NCBI GenBank assembly: GCA_007258455.2
Contig: VDFB02114820.1
Span: 1 to 64,000 of the forward strand
Reading direction: 5' to 3'
DNA: 64,000 nt
Source: Sequoia sempervirens
Lineage: Eukaryota > Streptophyta > Pinopsida > Cupressales > Cupressaceae
The stretch's first letter is position 1, and the number at the start of each line of letters is the position of its first letter. The notes beneath the pieces were generated by a model, which was not told where the DNA came from, searched no databases, and was given only the letters and a program-made list of their open reading frames with translations. Shown here piece by piece: positions 1 through 12,757 of the stretch. A program made the position numbers and the translations under genes.

Positions 1-880
1 AAAGAAAGGAAGTCAACCGAGGGTTCATACTTTGGCATGATGTCTCATCGAGATCGGAGCTCGGCAGGAGGCGAAGACCATCGCCAAGAGTCTCACTGAC
101 CAGTGAAGCCTCCAAATTGAAAAGCAGTTTCCGCCAGAGGTTAGAGGTCTCGGCAAAATATTTCCGAGATAGAATGTCTCACCGACAGAGAAGAATGCAC
201 TCGGTATAAGGAATGAGGTTTGGTGAGATGTCTCGCCAACATCAAAGCTTTTGCCTATAATGGGGGGGCCTCACCAAGAGTTGAAGCTATTGCCATGAGG
301 TCCCAGTGACTGACCGAAGTCTTGCCGAATTGAAACAAGCTCAGGGAGAAAGATCCAATGAAGCAGAAGATCTCACCGACTGACAGAGGGTCTCCCCAAC
401 ATAATGACATCGGCAGGGCTCCTAGCTGTCAGAGTAAGGTCTTGTCGACTCAGTGTAGTCTCAGTGAAAGGAGGAGATCTCAGCAAGATGACGAGCTTCG
501 CCGTGATGTCTGGCCAACTGGCCAATGTCTCACCGAAAGGAACATGGAGCTCACTAAAGGATGGAATGCGATCGGGGTGACATTATAGATGTCTCACCGA
601 CATAAGACAAGGGGTCTCAGAGTAACATTTTGTCTTCAGTAAAGCATCTCACTGACACCTAGGTGTCTTGCCGAATGAGGAGGAGCTTGGGGGAATATCG
701 GTATGACTCCTCAGGCTCGATAGGAGTTCTCATCAATGGTTTCAAGCTATGCCGATAGTCACAGGAAGGTATAATCGCATCGGGGAGACATGATTAGTGT
801 CTCACCAACATGCGATTCAGAAGGAGAAGCTTTTGACCACCCAAAGATCTACGTGGAGTGTACTCAACCAATCAATGGGA
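1..880. repeat. Degenerate short-motif array (tctcaccga-like)
   Basis: The motif tctcaccga and close variants (tctcatcga, tctcactga, tctcgccaa, tcttgccga) recur roughly every 25-60 bp, about twenty times on the plus strand. Spacers are G+C-richer than the flanking intron. No reading frame longer than 76 codons exists, and none resembles a protein. The layout resembles the leader array of the LINE at 6700-7700 but uses a different motif, so this may be the leader or LTR of another element entering from the left. Element ends were not seen. Confidence 0.5.
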
Positions 881-1951
881 GTCGAATATGAACCTTTGAA
901 AATTTGACTGTTTGACTCCCCCTGTGAATAAGATCAACAGAGTAGGCACGACATGGATCGGCCATGAGCTAAGGAGTGTTCAAGGTGGCTTGGCCAAGGA
1001 AGTTCGAGAGGACATGGAGATAGAAGGATTGATATTGAAAAAGATCTAAAGGCTTCTCCAGGGGTGACTTCACAATGACATGAATAGCAGGGCACGCAGG
1101 GTGCAGCATTAAAATCAATCAAATATCTAGGGGCAGATCTTTTTCAGATAGATATTTTGTAAGCCCTAGGGGGCCGACACATTTGTGATATATAAGGAAT
1201 TTTTTTTGCCTCTTTGTAAGGAGTTCATATGTATGCTTTTCTGGAGTCTGTGACCCTTTTGCAGTCCTCTCTCAGACTAGCATGTTTCTATAATTCAACT
1301 TGGAGCATAATATACAAAATCTACCTTGGTCACCATTGATGGCCCATCATTTTGCCTTCTGATTCTTGTGAAGTATAGTGCATACTTTTAGTGATTCACT
1401 GAGCTACTTAGTGAAATATTCTCTTTCCTTATAGCTTTTGTTTCATGTCATGCCTTTCTTTGCAGAAATAGCATCATGTAGATTACAAACTGTGTTTACT
1501 TAATCTTGCACATGAGCTTCTAATTTGTGAAAATATATCTTTCCTCCTTGAAGGCATGTGCATGTCAAACCTATTTGTGTGCGTGATCTACAGGATCTTG
1601 TTGTGCAGTCCCATGGTTGTCACCAGTATTCAAGTGAAAATCGAGTATCTCATTGTTCCTATCATTTTTGGTGTATCACCCTAGGTTTTAATTTCCATTG
1701 TCTATGTTTCCTCTTTCTCCCTTTCCCTTTACATATTAGTAGTTTAGGTGATTACCCAACAAGGAAGCTGGCCTTCTCCGGAGGTTGACCTCTGCTTACA
1801 AGAAACCCACATCTTTAGAGTTCTTCCCATGTTACACTGAGGCGTTGAACATTAGGTTCAACAAGGGTGCAACTTCAAGTGATAATAGTTCCAATTAAGG
1901 ACTATCTAACTATGTGTAGTAAAATGTAAAATCGTTTTAAGAATAATATTA
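881..1951. other. Intergenic or upstream intronic sequence, no gene seen
   Basis: This is mixed-composition sequence with short ORFs only (longest 76 codons at 1558-1788, no recognisable domain). It probably lies in an intron upstream of exon a, but no rhamnogalacturonan lyase exon could be recognised here. Confidence 0.5.
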
Positions 1952-1959
1952 CTTTTAAA

Positions 1960-2179
1960 TGGCTCTAGGAAAATTCATTTTTAGCAATTCACCGATGGAA
2001 AGTTCACCGTCAACAATTCACTGCGGGTAAATTCACTACCACCGGCAATTCACCAACACGAAAAATTAACTGTCAAAAATTCATGCAATTAATTTTTCAC
2101 ATGGTGAATTTTCTCGCAGTGAATTGTTGGAGGTGAATTTTCCGTTGGTGAATTGCTAGCAGTGAATTTGCAATATGCC
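1960..2179. mobile_element. Fold-back MITE with 8-bp target duplication
   Basis: The arms at 1971-2036 and 2104-2169 are near-perfect inverted repeats of about 66 bp, built from caattcacc / ggtgaattg blocks. They would fold into one long hairpin. The similarity reaches the outer GGC ends (ggctctagg against the complement of aatatgcc). The octamer cttttaaa flanks the unit on both sides (1952-1959 and 2180-2187), as expected for a target-site duplication. There is no coding capacity. An 8-bp duplication points to hAT; a 9-bp one would point to Mutator. Confidence 0.75.
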
Positions 2180-2187
2180 CTTTTAAA

Positions 2188-5100
2188 CACAATGCACAAA
2201 AAATTATTGTTCAATTGTGAATGACTAATATAGAAAATGACAGATGGCAAGATGCTTGAATGAGTTAGATGAAGTAAGATCTTTCAAATTTTTGAACTAA
2301 ATTTTTCTTTGAATTTCCTTATAAAATCATATCTCATGTGTTGCAACTCAAATTGATCTTTCCTTATACACTCCATTCTAAACATGTGTTGTCATGTTTA
2401 TCTTCCCGTAAATAATATCAAGATATCCTTTAATAGGTGGATATATAATGTTCTTTACCTCATGGAAACATATCACATCAACCTAGGGAAATACACTAAG
2501 GAACAATATTCTAAGTATTAAATGATTTAATCATTAGCCATCCTTGGAATTAGGTATATCTCCTTTTGTAGCATGTATTCCAATGATAAGATGTAGAGCC
2601 ACCTTTAATGGTACACCTCAAGCTAGCAACCACCAAATTCATTATTGTATTACACATGACCCCTCTAGGACTCAAATTCAAATATGAAACATTGGAAATT
2701 GATATAATATTTAAAATATTTTTAAAACTAATCCTATTCATTATCTTATTTAGGTCCTCAAGATAGAAAATGTGGATGTGGTTATCATATATTCATGAAA
2801 CTTGGATGAAATGTTATTTGGGTAAGATTAGGTTTCCAAACATAACTCAAGATACTCTATACTCATTTCCACATAATTTTTGGATGTTTATTGTTTCTAC
2901 AATAACATTTATAAAAATTGACTAATATAAAAAAAATTGCTTGGAATGAAGTGTTGGAAACTTGTTAGACTTTATTAAAAACCAATTGGAAAACATGGAA
3001 AATACCTATAAAACAAGAAAAATTTAAAAATTTGGTGATGCAATATTAATTTAGGCTAAGGATGCTCGGATATCATATTCTTATTTCTTGCAATAAATAT
3101 CAACTCAAAATTAGATACTAAAGATTAGAAAAGTAGAAAGATATTTTATTGGTATTGTGGTTGATTTAACTTAGTCTTTTGAAGAATATTTGTGTTATCA
3201 CTTATACTCTAAAAATGGTTGATGCCAATAGTTTTATAAGTTATTTTAGTAACATTTATATGCTTTCTCAAGGGATAAATAATAGCTCATGGGATACCTA
3301 TTATTTTGAATCACCATTATGATACTTGAATATGAATCCACAAAATTGATTGAGTTTAGTCCTTGGAAATTTTTTATGCTATCATAGTTACTCATATGAT
3401 TAGTAATGATAGAATCATGGCCGCATCCTCAAATAAGTAATTTGGTGAATTAAATCTAAAACACTAGTTGATAAAATATATAAATGTCACTCAACAGCTC
3501 ATTGTAATATGTTAAAATTTTAATTTATTCAATTAATTTATATGTTAGTAGTTCATTGAAGCTATACATTTTTAAATACTTTGATTTTTAAATTTGATAT
3601 TTTCATATTGAAAGTAAAGTCTTTAATAGTTTTGGTATATCCATGTAGGATGTATCAAAGATTTTCATAACTTGAATCACATCTTTGAAATCTCTAGATT
3701 TCAAAAATACAACAACAAAAATTGATGATATATTTGTGTTCACCCTATACTTGTGTGTTGTAGATAAGAACAATTTTCCTAGAATTACCCTCACAACATG
3801 TCCATCATAATCATAAAATTCACCTTGAATATCTTCTTGAAATACAAGTCTAATATTTCTCCCAACAATGATATCTTCCTTTTCTTGGCTACCAATCTCA
3901 CTATGGTATCACAAAGATGATGCTAGTAAAAATGGTGGTAGTTTGATAAATTTATGAGTTTTTTGTACATGATAATTGCATATCTTCCTATGATCAATTT
4001 TATACCCAAGAATCTCTTCTAAATCAAATCCTCCCTCAAGTTTGCATCTGTTTCCATTCTTCGTCTCATCATTGTATCATGGTCATTCATAAAAAATGAT
4101 AGGATAGTTATTGAATAAGTTGGGATCTAAATTATTTTATTTAAATACAATTTCCTCTCAATGATGCACCCCTTCTCAATGTTTATGGTGAATTTTTCTA
4201 ACCTATTCACGAAGGAATTGATTTTCTTGTATGTCTATTTTATAGTTTAGTCTTCTAGTTAGTCTATGAGTGGCCAAATTTGGCTCAATATCCTATTAAT
4301 TTTCTAATTTGGTGTCCCCTTATTTTTATGGCATAATTTATAGGGCATGGAGTTACTTTCCACTTTCACTTTTTTATCCCAAAATGATTGCATGATTATA
4401 ATCCTAGAGGATCACCTTGGCCTCAATTTCATTATGCATTCCTTTCACTAGGCCCTTTGAAGTTGCTCCAACTAGGAAGCCTTCATGGCTTCTAAGTAGA
4501 CAACCAACATCAATATCCTTAGGATTTCCTCTCAATGTTTTGTTGAAGTTAAGTTTAAATTATCCTTTGCATGGGATATTCCAACATATTATGGTCCCTA
4601 AATTCAAATTTGGATTAATCCAATCCACCCCATGAATAAGGTACTACAAAATAATTATTGATATATTATATAGTATATATAATCAATGAAATATGGTAAC
4701 CACATTTGATATAAAACATAGTATCAATTTTTAAAATAGAGAAAAGGTTGACTAATAACAAATTATATTAATACTTCTCTTGTAAATATAAAATTATGGA
4801 TAATAGCTATTAGCATTATATTTATAACAAATATGATTATTTAAAATGTTAATTATATTTTATATGAAATTTACATATTTTTTAAAAATAAAAAAGTTAA
4901 TTAATATTAAATATTTTAAACTCTTGCCATATCTTGTAGTAAAATTATAAAGGTCATAAAATGTGATAAATGTTGTTCATGTGGTTTCATATATAATCAT
5001 TCCTTATTATTATAAAGAACAATGTTTAAAAAATAATATGTTCATTTAAATCTTATCTCATATAATTTATTGTCAATAAATGTAAGATAAAATCAATATT

Positions 5101-5430
5101 TTAATATTAACTCAAATCATTTACTTATTAATAATCCACATATATCATTTTATTAAAAAAATAAGCTAACAAATTATATTTACATTGAGAAAAAAGAATA
5201 GTAATGTTGATTGGAAAAATAATCTCTATTAATAAAAGCAAGATATTAATCATTATAGATCCTATCATTGGAAGAGACTAATAATAAAAGGAAACCCCTA
5301 CTACATAATAGGAGCTTTTTTTGAAAAGAATCAAATATATATTATCTATTTTTTATGGTTTTGGAAATTCATAAATAATGTTTTTCTTAAGAAGTAGTCC
5401 TTAAATTTACTTCCTTTGGTGTATAAACAG
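2188..5430 (+). other. AT-rich intronic sequence upstream of exon a
   Basis: This is very AT-rich sequence with long A/T runs, most extreme at 4640-5400. I searched the plus strand for the upstream rhamnogalacturonan lyase blocks (RGxxLAYPEAVLL and the catalytic lysine and histidine regions) and did not recognise them. The longest ORFs (72 codons at 4417-4635) have no recognisable motif. Confidence 0.5.
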
Positions 5431-5601
5431 GTGGATGACAAGTACCAATATTCTACAGACATTATGGATAATGGAGTGCATGGATGGTTTAGCTTGAATC
5501 CTATGGTTGGCTTTTGGATTATTTTTCCAAGTCAAGATTTTCGAAATGGAGGTCCTACCAAACAAGAGTTAACACTCCATGCAGGACCCACTTGCCTTGT
5601 T
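5431..5601 (+). CDS. Rhamnogalacturonan lyase exon a (57 codons)
   Basis: The exon lies between an acceptor ending in cag at 5430 and a consensus donor gtgagt at 5602; both boundaries are phase 0. It opens with VDDKYQYS, the block that in plant PL4 enzymes follows the N-terminal catalytic sheet, and continues with GVHGWFSLNPMVGFW and FRNGGPTKQELTLHAGPT. The preceding exon must encode the catalytic region, and I could not find it between 1 and 5430. The giant retrotransposon starts only about 270 bp after this exon. Confidence 0.93.
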
Positions 5602-5850
5602 GTGAGTACTCTAGGCCATTAATTTAAATATTGTTTAGATGTGTCTTAAAGCATATAAAAAATTATATTTTTTATTGCTTTCAATTTTACTCCCTATTAA
5701 ATGTTGATATGCATAGGTTTAGTATAGCTCATTTTGAGTGTTTAAAGTTTCTCTTGTTTTGTATTTAACAATTTAAAGTTTCTTTCTTTATTTTTTATTA
5801 AAAATATTTGTCTATAATAATTAAATTATTGGAATTAATATATTATAATT

Positions 5851-5868
5851 AATTGTAAATAATATTAT
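5851..5868. repeat. Target-site duplication, left copy
   Basis: The 18-mer aattgtaaataatattat is identical to 20265-20282. It lies where the AT-rich intron gives way to the more GC-rich leader of the element. Confidence 0.88.
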
Positions 5869-8807
5869 TAAAATATACATGCACATGGGGTTTCAATGGT
5901 GTGAGCAAGTGAGGATGTGCAAACATCTACAGACGGGCCGCATATTCGTTGGGGCGATTTTGAACTGGTGGAAGGAGTCGAGCCCCTTAGAAAGGACGGT
6001 GGTGCAGCAGATCAACAGAATCCAGACATACTCCTCAGTGGTTTTTGAAAATGGAGTTTGGTGTGTTGTGATATTTTCACATTCGCCCCATTGCAAATGG
6101 GGACCCCCAGTAGTTTGCTAGTTTTTAGGGTTTTGTCTTTGCGCAACGGTTTCATGAGATCACTTCTTTCAGATTTCAAGTCAATCTTTTGAGAGTCATC
6201 TGAGCCAAGTCAATAATCCATGCTTGAATCAGTGCATAAACATCATGGAAGTACTCAGAAGGTCTGGGAGATGAGGATCACCTATGCTTTGGGCCAATTC
6301 TAACACCTACTTTTTAGGGAATTTTCCTTTTTGCTTTTTCATTTTTTCATTTTTGGCATTTTTGGACCAAACGGGGGGATTTTGCTTTTTCTATTTTTAG
6401 AAAGTCAACCTTGGTCAATGGGTCAATGTTTCCATCTTTAGATCAAAAAATCAACCAAAAATTTAAAAAAATCATTGAAAAATCAAAGTGAAAATAAAAA
6501 AAATCAAGTAAAAAATCAGGAAAAGCATGGAAAAGCAAGGGAAAATCTGAGAAAATCAACCCAAAAGAATGGAAAAATCTAGAAAAATCAGTCAAAAATT
6601 AGTCAAAATCTAAGAAAAATCACCAAAAAAATCAACCAAAGGGCATGAAATTCATGATAAATTTTTCCTAAGTTTGGAAAATTTGCCATCAAGAGAACAT
6701 GTTTAGCAATTAACAAAGTCAGCCCTATAAAGGAGGGAAGGTAACGATGGAGAGTTCGCCATCAAGAAGATAACAAAGATGTCGGCCCTTAAATTGAGGG
6801 AAATGGCATAGAAGTGATGAAGTCCACCTTGCCTTGGTAAGGAGATGGCATGAAGTTTTAAGAGGGCGGCCCTACATTCGAGGGACATGGCAAAGACTCT
6901 TGGAAGTCTGCCCAGCCATGGCAAGCCATTTAGAAAGTCTCCCCAAGCCCTGAGGAAAGATGGCAAGACATGTGTGAAGTCCGCCCTAGAAATGAGGGAC
7001 GTCCAAGGAAGTATAAAGTCCTCCCTTGACTTGGCATGGCACCTCCAAAGTCTGCCATGGCTTGAGAGAGGAATGGAAAGACACTTCTAAAGTTCGCCTA
7101 GCCTTGGCAAGGCACTTGTGAAGTCTGCCTAGGCATGAGAAGGGGGAAAATTAAAAAAAATTGCTAAGTGTTTGATGTCTTGGAGAAAAAAAAAATCAAA
7201 ATTTGGCTAAGTCTGGATGCCTAGAGGAAAAAAAATTCAAGTTTTGGCTAAGTATTTTAATTCTTTGGAAGAAGAAAATGCGAATTTTGGCTAAGTATGA
7301 ATGTGAAAGGAAAATTTCAAGGAGGATAGAAAGTCTGCCATGCCTTGATGGAAGGTGGAAAGAACTTGAGAAAGTCCGCCTAGGCCATGGCAAGGAGAGT
7401 ATGAAGTTCGCCTAGCATAAGAAGGAAAGGAAGGATTAAAAAATTCGCCTAAGTATGAATGCCTAGGGAAAAATTGGTGAATTTGACTAAGTGCACAGAG
7501 GAAAATGTGCATGGAAAAGAGGCAAGAAAGTCCGCCCTTGGCTAAAAGAGGTTAAAATTTGTCTAAGTATCATGGAATTTTGCCTAAGGAATACATCCAA
7601 ACATATACTTTCCCTAGAGAAATTTGTCCAAGCAAGAAAAAAATGATTTCGGCATAAGAAAATGTGCCCGACACAATTTTAAGTCCGCCATGGCGGAAGA
7701 AAATGAGGATCTGGTGTAACATTTATCAATGAGATGGCTAAAATTTTAACTTGGCTAGATGAAAATTGAAATGAATTTGGAAAATAAACATTTAGCCAAA
7801 GAAAAAAGGAGAAAAATTAAAATAGCCATGGGTCCAAAAATGAACGGGTTGGAAATAAATTAAATATTTTAGTATTTTAATAATTTATTTCCAATACAAA
7901 ACACCTTGGACAAAATAAAATTTTGCCAGAGATGTATTGGAAGAAAATAAATTGCGCCAGACAAAGATAAAATCCATGGGAAAAATTAAATTTGCCATGA
8001 ATTAAAACATGGAAAATCGAATTTAATTGGACATTTAATTTTTTTTTCAAAATTTTGAAAATTAAAGATAGACATCTAGCAAAAAATTAAATTTTGAAAA
8101 TCAAAGAGATTTGCCTGGATAAGCTCGCCATGGAGTCTTTTCGAAAAAAAATGGAAACTTTCCTATTTGAAGAAGAGAAAACAAATTGAAATTGAGAGAG
8201 AAAAAGGTAGTTGCTAAAACAAATCAAATTCTTCAGCACTATAATGAGTTTCAGCAACTCATTTTTCGAGAAGCTAATCTCTCGAAATTGTAAGACGATC
8301 AATTCTACTGTAGGCAAGATCGATTTTTTTTAAGAAGGAATAGCAACTCATTTTTCACAGACACAGCTGAAGAGAAGCTAATCTCTTGAAATTGTAAGAC
8401 GATCAATTCTATTGCAGGCAAGATCAATTTTTTTTAAGGAATAATTTTATGCTGAAGAAGTAATTTTTTTCAAAAAGGTGAAGGATTTATTTGCTGAAAG
8501 TCGAATTTCTTAGCAAGACAAACGCACTTTGTCACTTGATTTTTTTGATTTCTCAAAGTTTAAATCTGATCTGTAGCTAGAAGTTCTTTCCTGAGGTTTG
8601 GAGTTCAATTGGATAAATTCATCATTCTCCTTTTGTTCTTTTCATTTTGGCTAAAAATTTCAATTAAAATCATTTACTTTCAGCTTGCTTTTTGTAGAAA
8701 TTTAATTATTTAAAGAGCTGAAAGTAAAATATTCAAACACAAGGCACAAAAATAAATTATTTTAAAAAAAATCTTCATATTAATGTTATTATTTTTACTA
8801 CAAGTTA
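5869..8807 (+). promoter_or_regulatory. LINE 5' leader with motif array
   Basis: This is the non-coding leader ahead of the first long reading frame. Between about 6710 and 7690 the motif aagtcygcc and variants (aagtctgcc, aagttcgcc, aagtccgcc) recurs about eighteen times, mostly 30-45 bp apart. The spacers often contain cttggcaag or atgaggga. Mammalian L1 promoters also carry repeated units, but nothing here proves promoter activity. Short A-rich runs of aaaaatca type fill 6430-6640. A local duplication occurs around 8225-8430, where an agctaatctctcgaaattgt-like segment appears twice. Confidence 0.55.
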
Positions 8808-11800
8808 ATGACCACGGCAGGAGAATCATCGAAGAAGGTGCCAATGAAGTTCTCCAGCAAGGGGGTACAGCGAGAGTCAAAGATAAATTCAAAATGGAAA
8901 AATGTTGCAGACACTGATCTGGGACATGTTGACTTCATAGAGTTCAAGAAAAGAGTATATGGACATGAGGGACTTCTGACACCAATTGCCAGATGAATGG
9001 TGAGTAATGAAATTTTTCAAGCAGCTAGATTTCCGCCTGCAATGGATTGCATTGAGTTGATGGTAGAATGTGCCATCCACTACAATGCTCAGAAGAGACA
9101 AATTATTGCACCTGATGGAAGAGTTATGGCTCACCTTGGAGAGGTAGCCATATAGGAGACATTTAGCATCCCAGCACATTCCTGTACCATCTACAAAACC
9201 AAGGAGGAAGCCAAGGGATTGTATGATAGCCAATCTAAGTTATGCGCCACAAATGTTAATAAGGCATGGCTAGAAAAGCCTAGACCATCCAAGAAGAAGA
9301 TGCCTAAGAAGCCACACCGAACAGATTTTAAAGAAGATTATGGGGACATCATTTTGATGTTGAACAGGATAACCGGCAATCCACAAGGCATATACTTCGA
9401 GACATGAATGTATTATTTTATAGACGAAGTCACTACTGACGTGAAGATGTTCAATTGGTCTTGAATGATAAGCAACAATCTTCATGAGCAGTTGACCAAT
9501 TTGGAAAAGACCAAGTCTTTTCACATGAGCTCGTACATTGTCTATTTATTGGCCAGGACATATAGATACTCAGGACTGGTTTGCAAGGACAAAGTTGGCA
9601 ATGGAGAAAATGAACTCAAGCCTTATGATTGCTACCTGCAACTTCAGCTAAAGGAGAAATCTCATTTCAGGCAGGTGCACGATGCTTTCTTAATGTATAC
9701 CACAAGAACACTTTAGGGAGGAATGCATCAAAGGCTGAGTCCCAAAGAAAAAAGTTTGATTAGTAGGAATGGATCTTGGTTTATCCAGTTTCCAAAATTT
9801 ACATATGTTAGGATCTAGGGATTCACTGGAAATCCTTACAAGTTGCCTATCTATCCAACAAATCGAATGATTTTGCTTGAAGTCTTGAGGCAGCTGGAAG
9901 AATACTAGAGCATCCAAAGGCCAAGTAAGAAGGCAGTTGTTACATTCCCATTCTTTATTGGGAATATGTTAGAATCCTATCCGTCAACACAAGTAGCTGA
10001 GAGCACCAGGCTAGAAATCCAGTGGTACCCGTTCATAGCCTACAAGTCCAGGGCCAATTTTGACCTGCATCATCATATTTGGGTAGTGGATGGAAGAAGA
10101 TACAGAAACAGGGTGGAATTGGAAGACTTCTGGGCAAATGTCACTAATGAGTATGAAGTTAGGAGAAGATTGTGGTCTAGAGTGCCAATGGACTTTATGA
10201 GGGCGACCGAACTTTGTCAGGTGCCCGATCAGCTACAGGACGATGGAAATTATGTCCAGCCACACTTCGAGGAGAGTCGACCTCTTCCTTCTATGAAGTG
10301 GTCAGAGCCTAAGTACTCAGACTTGGTGACATTGATGAGACCAATGATTAAGTACTCTCAGTGGTGGGTCAACCATCATGTCTAGGAGTTGAGACATAAA
10401 AGAATAACGCTCACGTATGATTTACTGAGCGATACAGAGTCATGCTCCAATGCTGGTGCATCCCTTCATGATGATTTGGTTGAGATTGGCAAGAAGAAGA
10501 AAGAAGTAGTTCCAAGCATAGAGCCTGCTCCAAAATGATAGAGGGTAGAACCATCTCATTTTGCGATGTCTAGGAACATTGATGAGCTAGTAGCTACCGC
10601 AGATGAATCCTTGGCTGAAATGATGAGACCTTTTGCAATTTAGGAAGAAAACAATGAGCCTATCCAGTTGGATAATGATGAGCCCTCATTTCCTACGAGC
10701 ACAAAAATACTAGGTTCAGATAATGGGATGGAAGTCCAAAATGATAACTTCAAAGAGGGAATGATTTCTGCCCTTAGAGGAGTCTTGGATATTCCAAATG
10801 AAGAGAACGTTCAAGAGAAAAATGGTATTGAGCAGCCTACCATTCCAGATTGGCTGATAGAGAGGATGAAGATTCAGGCACCAGTCGTGACCCAAGAAGA
10901 AGATGATACTGCAAATTTCTTGGCAAGGTCAGAACAGGTTGCTACTAAGAAACCTGCCAAGAAATTTTCCACCATTTAGAGGGACGAAGTCAGTGGTTGT
11001 TCCATACATATCGCAATACCAACAGTGAATAAAGTATAGGATGAGATAACTCCCCAAGAGTACGCCATAACCACTATATATCTTGGCCCAACAACAAAAG
11101 GCCAAGAAGTGGAAGAACTAGATAATTTTGTCTCAACTGTCAAGGCGAGATTGGAAAAAGAAGGAATACAAAAGGGAAGTCAAATGCCTGAAGGAGTATA
11201 TATGGCATCTAACCCAACCACTCAATCAAGGTGATGCAGTAGCTCCTCCTCTTCTCAATTCCTCATAGGAAATGGCCAAGGATGTGGAGCAAGGGATGGT
11301 CACGGCCAAGGAGGCCCAGGAAAGGATGGTAAGCGAGAGCACAGAAGCAGCCTCGTTCATGGAGAAATTGGCGCTTGCCTATAGGAAAACTTCTTCTTTT
11401 CTTTCCAGATTGGTTGACATGGTAGAAACTTGGGACAACCTCCCAGATATTCAGGAGAGGCTCATTCCATGCCTCAAGGTCCTGAAGGGTGTTCCAAGGG
11501 AAGAATTGGTCGAACAAAGGTGATTGTTGCAGGAGTAGCTTATGATTTTCACCATTGGTTTTGGGTAGTGACAATACGGAGAGAGATTCTGGAGAAGGCA
11601 AATGTAGATGGGCTCAGAGTTGAGGAGAAAGTTGAAGAAATCTAGGAGAAGATTTATATGATAGCTGTAGATGTGTTTGACAGAGAGATTATCTAGGAAA
11701 ACAACATGCAGCTAGAGAAGTTGAAGCATAAGGTTCAGGAAGTTTTCTTCTCTGCTACTGGACCAATTTTGAGATAAGATTTCGTAAAAGTGGCGAATCT

Positions 11801-11996
11801 CTTGGAGATCCAGAATGATTTTGTGAGGCAGGAGGTGGATTGGGAGAACGCCTTTCCCAAATGTGCTGAGGATTTGGACGGGCTTGAATTCAGGATAAGT
11901 ATGCTGCCGCCAGTCACAATGGAGGAGGTTGTCACAGTCGTGTCCAGATTCATCAAGCACAATGTTGCCCAAGAAGATAGGAATGCCTTCCCTTGA
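8808..11996 (+). pseudogene. LINE upstream reading frame, unknown function (~1,060 codons)
   Basis: One frame opens at ATG 8808 and can be read to 11231, interrupted by 14 point stops (nine TAG, five TGA, no TAA) and no frameshift. It then shifts by one base near 11232 and again near 11560, ending at TGA 11996. The stretch 9966-10385 is a 139-codon open piece (IQWYPFIAYKSRANFDLHHH, WSRVPMDFMRATELC). The part near 10668-10979 is acidic. The region 11272-11523 is charged and helix-like (MAKDVEQGMVTAKEAQERMV), possibly a coiled coil. I see no nucleic-acid-binding zinc knuckle, protease, integrase or polymerase motif and do not recognise the family. It lies inside the duplicated boundaries of the LINE, upstream of ORF1. 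Alternatively it is a captured host sequence or part of a second element mobilised with the LINE. Confidence 0.65.
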
Positions 11997-12757
11997 AGAT
12001 AGCTCCAACTACCACTTCACTGCTTGTTACTGCTTGTTTGTTGGTTGTCAACTAATGTTATTTTGGGAAACCCTAATTAGGGTTCAGTTGTATTAATCTT
12101 GGTCGTCGATATTGTTTTAATCTTGGCCTTTCATTTGATTTTGAAAACTTTATTTAAACTGGTCATCTCTCACTTTCATTTTTGTGGAGATAATGCATGA
12201 AATTGTTGCATTGAGACTATTTCCGATAATAAAAGCTCTTATGCATGATTTTATTTAATCACTTTTATTGTCAAGTAGTAAGCAAGGTTGCATAACTTCT
12301 TCTACCATAGATTAGAGTTAGAATTAAATTAAGTAGAATTTGTTTTCAATATTGGTTAAGTGAATGCGGGATTGATCGTATAGATTAAATGGTGAAATAT
12401 TGCTCATAATTTCTTCGGATGGATGATTTTCATTCGATGTGTAAAGTTAGCCTGAGCTTGTGATTGTGGATGCTTAACTTTGGTCTCATTCGAGGCTTTA
12501 AAATTATAATCACACCCTTTGAAGATTGCACCCACTTTGTGTAGTTGTCCCATGGAGGTGAAACAAAGCGTGGTTATTCCTTTCACCTAATCTTTACCGT
12601 CTCTTAAATTCCTAGGCGTAGAATAAATCCTCTAAATCCTTATCTTTTTGCACCTTTTTTTTTTGAGATCCAAACCGAAAGTACTAACCAAATAAGCCTT
12701 TAATGATAAATCTGCCTAAGTCCCAAACTTGTGAAGAATTCTTTAACATAAGTCCCT
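11997..12757 (+). other. LINE internal spacer
   Basis: This is T-rich, non-coding sequence between the upstream reading frame and the next weak ORF. It contains two ccctaattagggtt-like repeats at about 12070. No splice sites or domains can be assigned with confidence. Confidence 0.45.

Noticed and set aside
8808..11234. In-frame TAG/TGA codons read as recoded amino acids
   Set aside because: Nothing suggests a changed genetic code in a plant nucleus; C-to-T decay of CAG and CGA explains the pattern, and frameshifts follow downstream.
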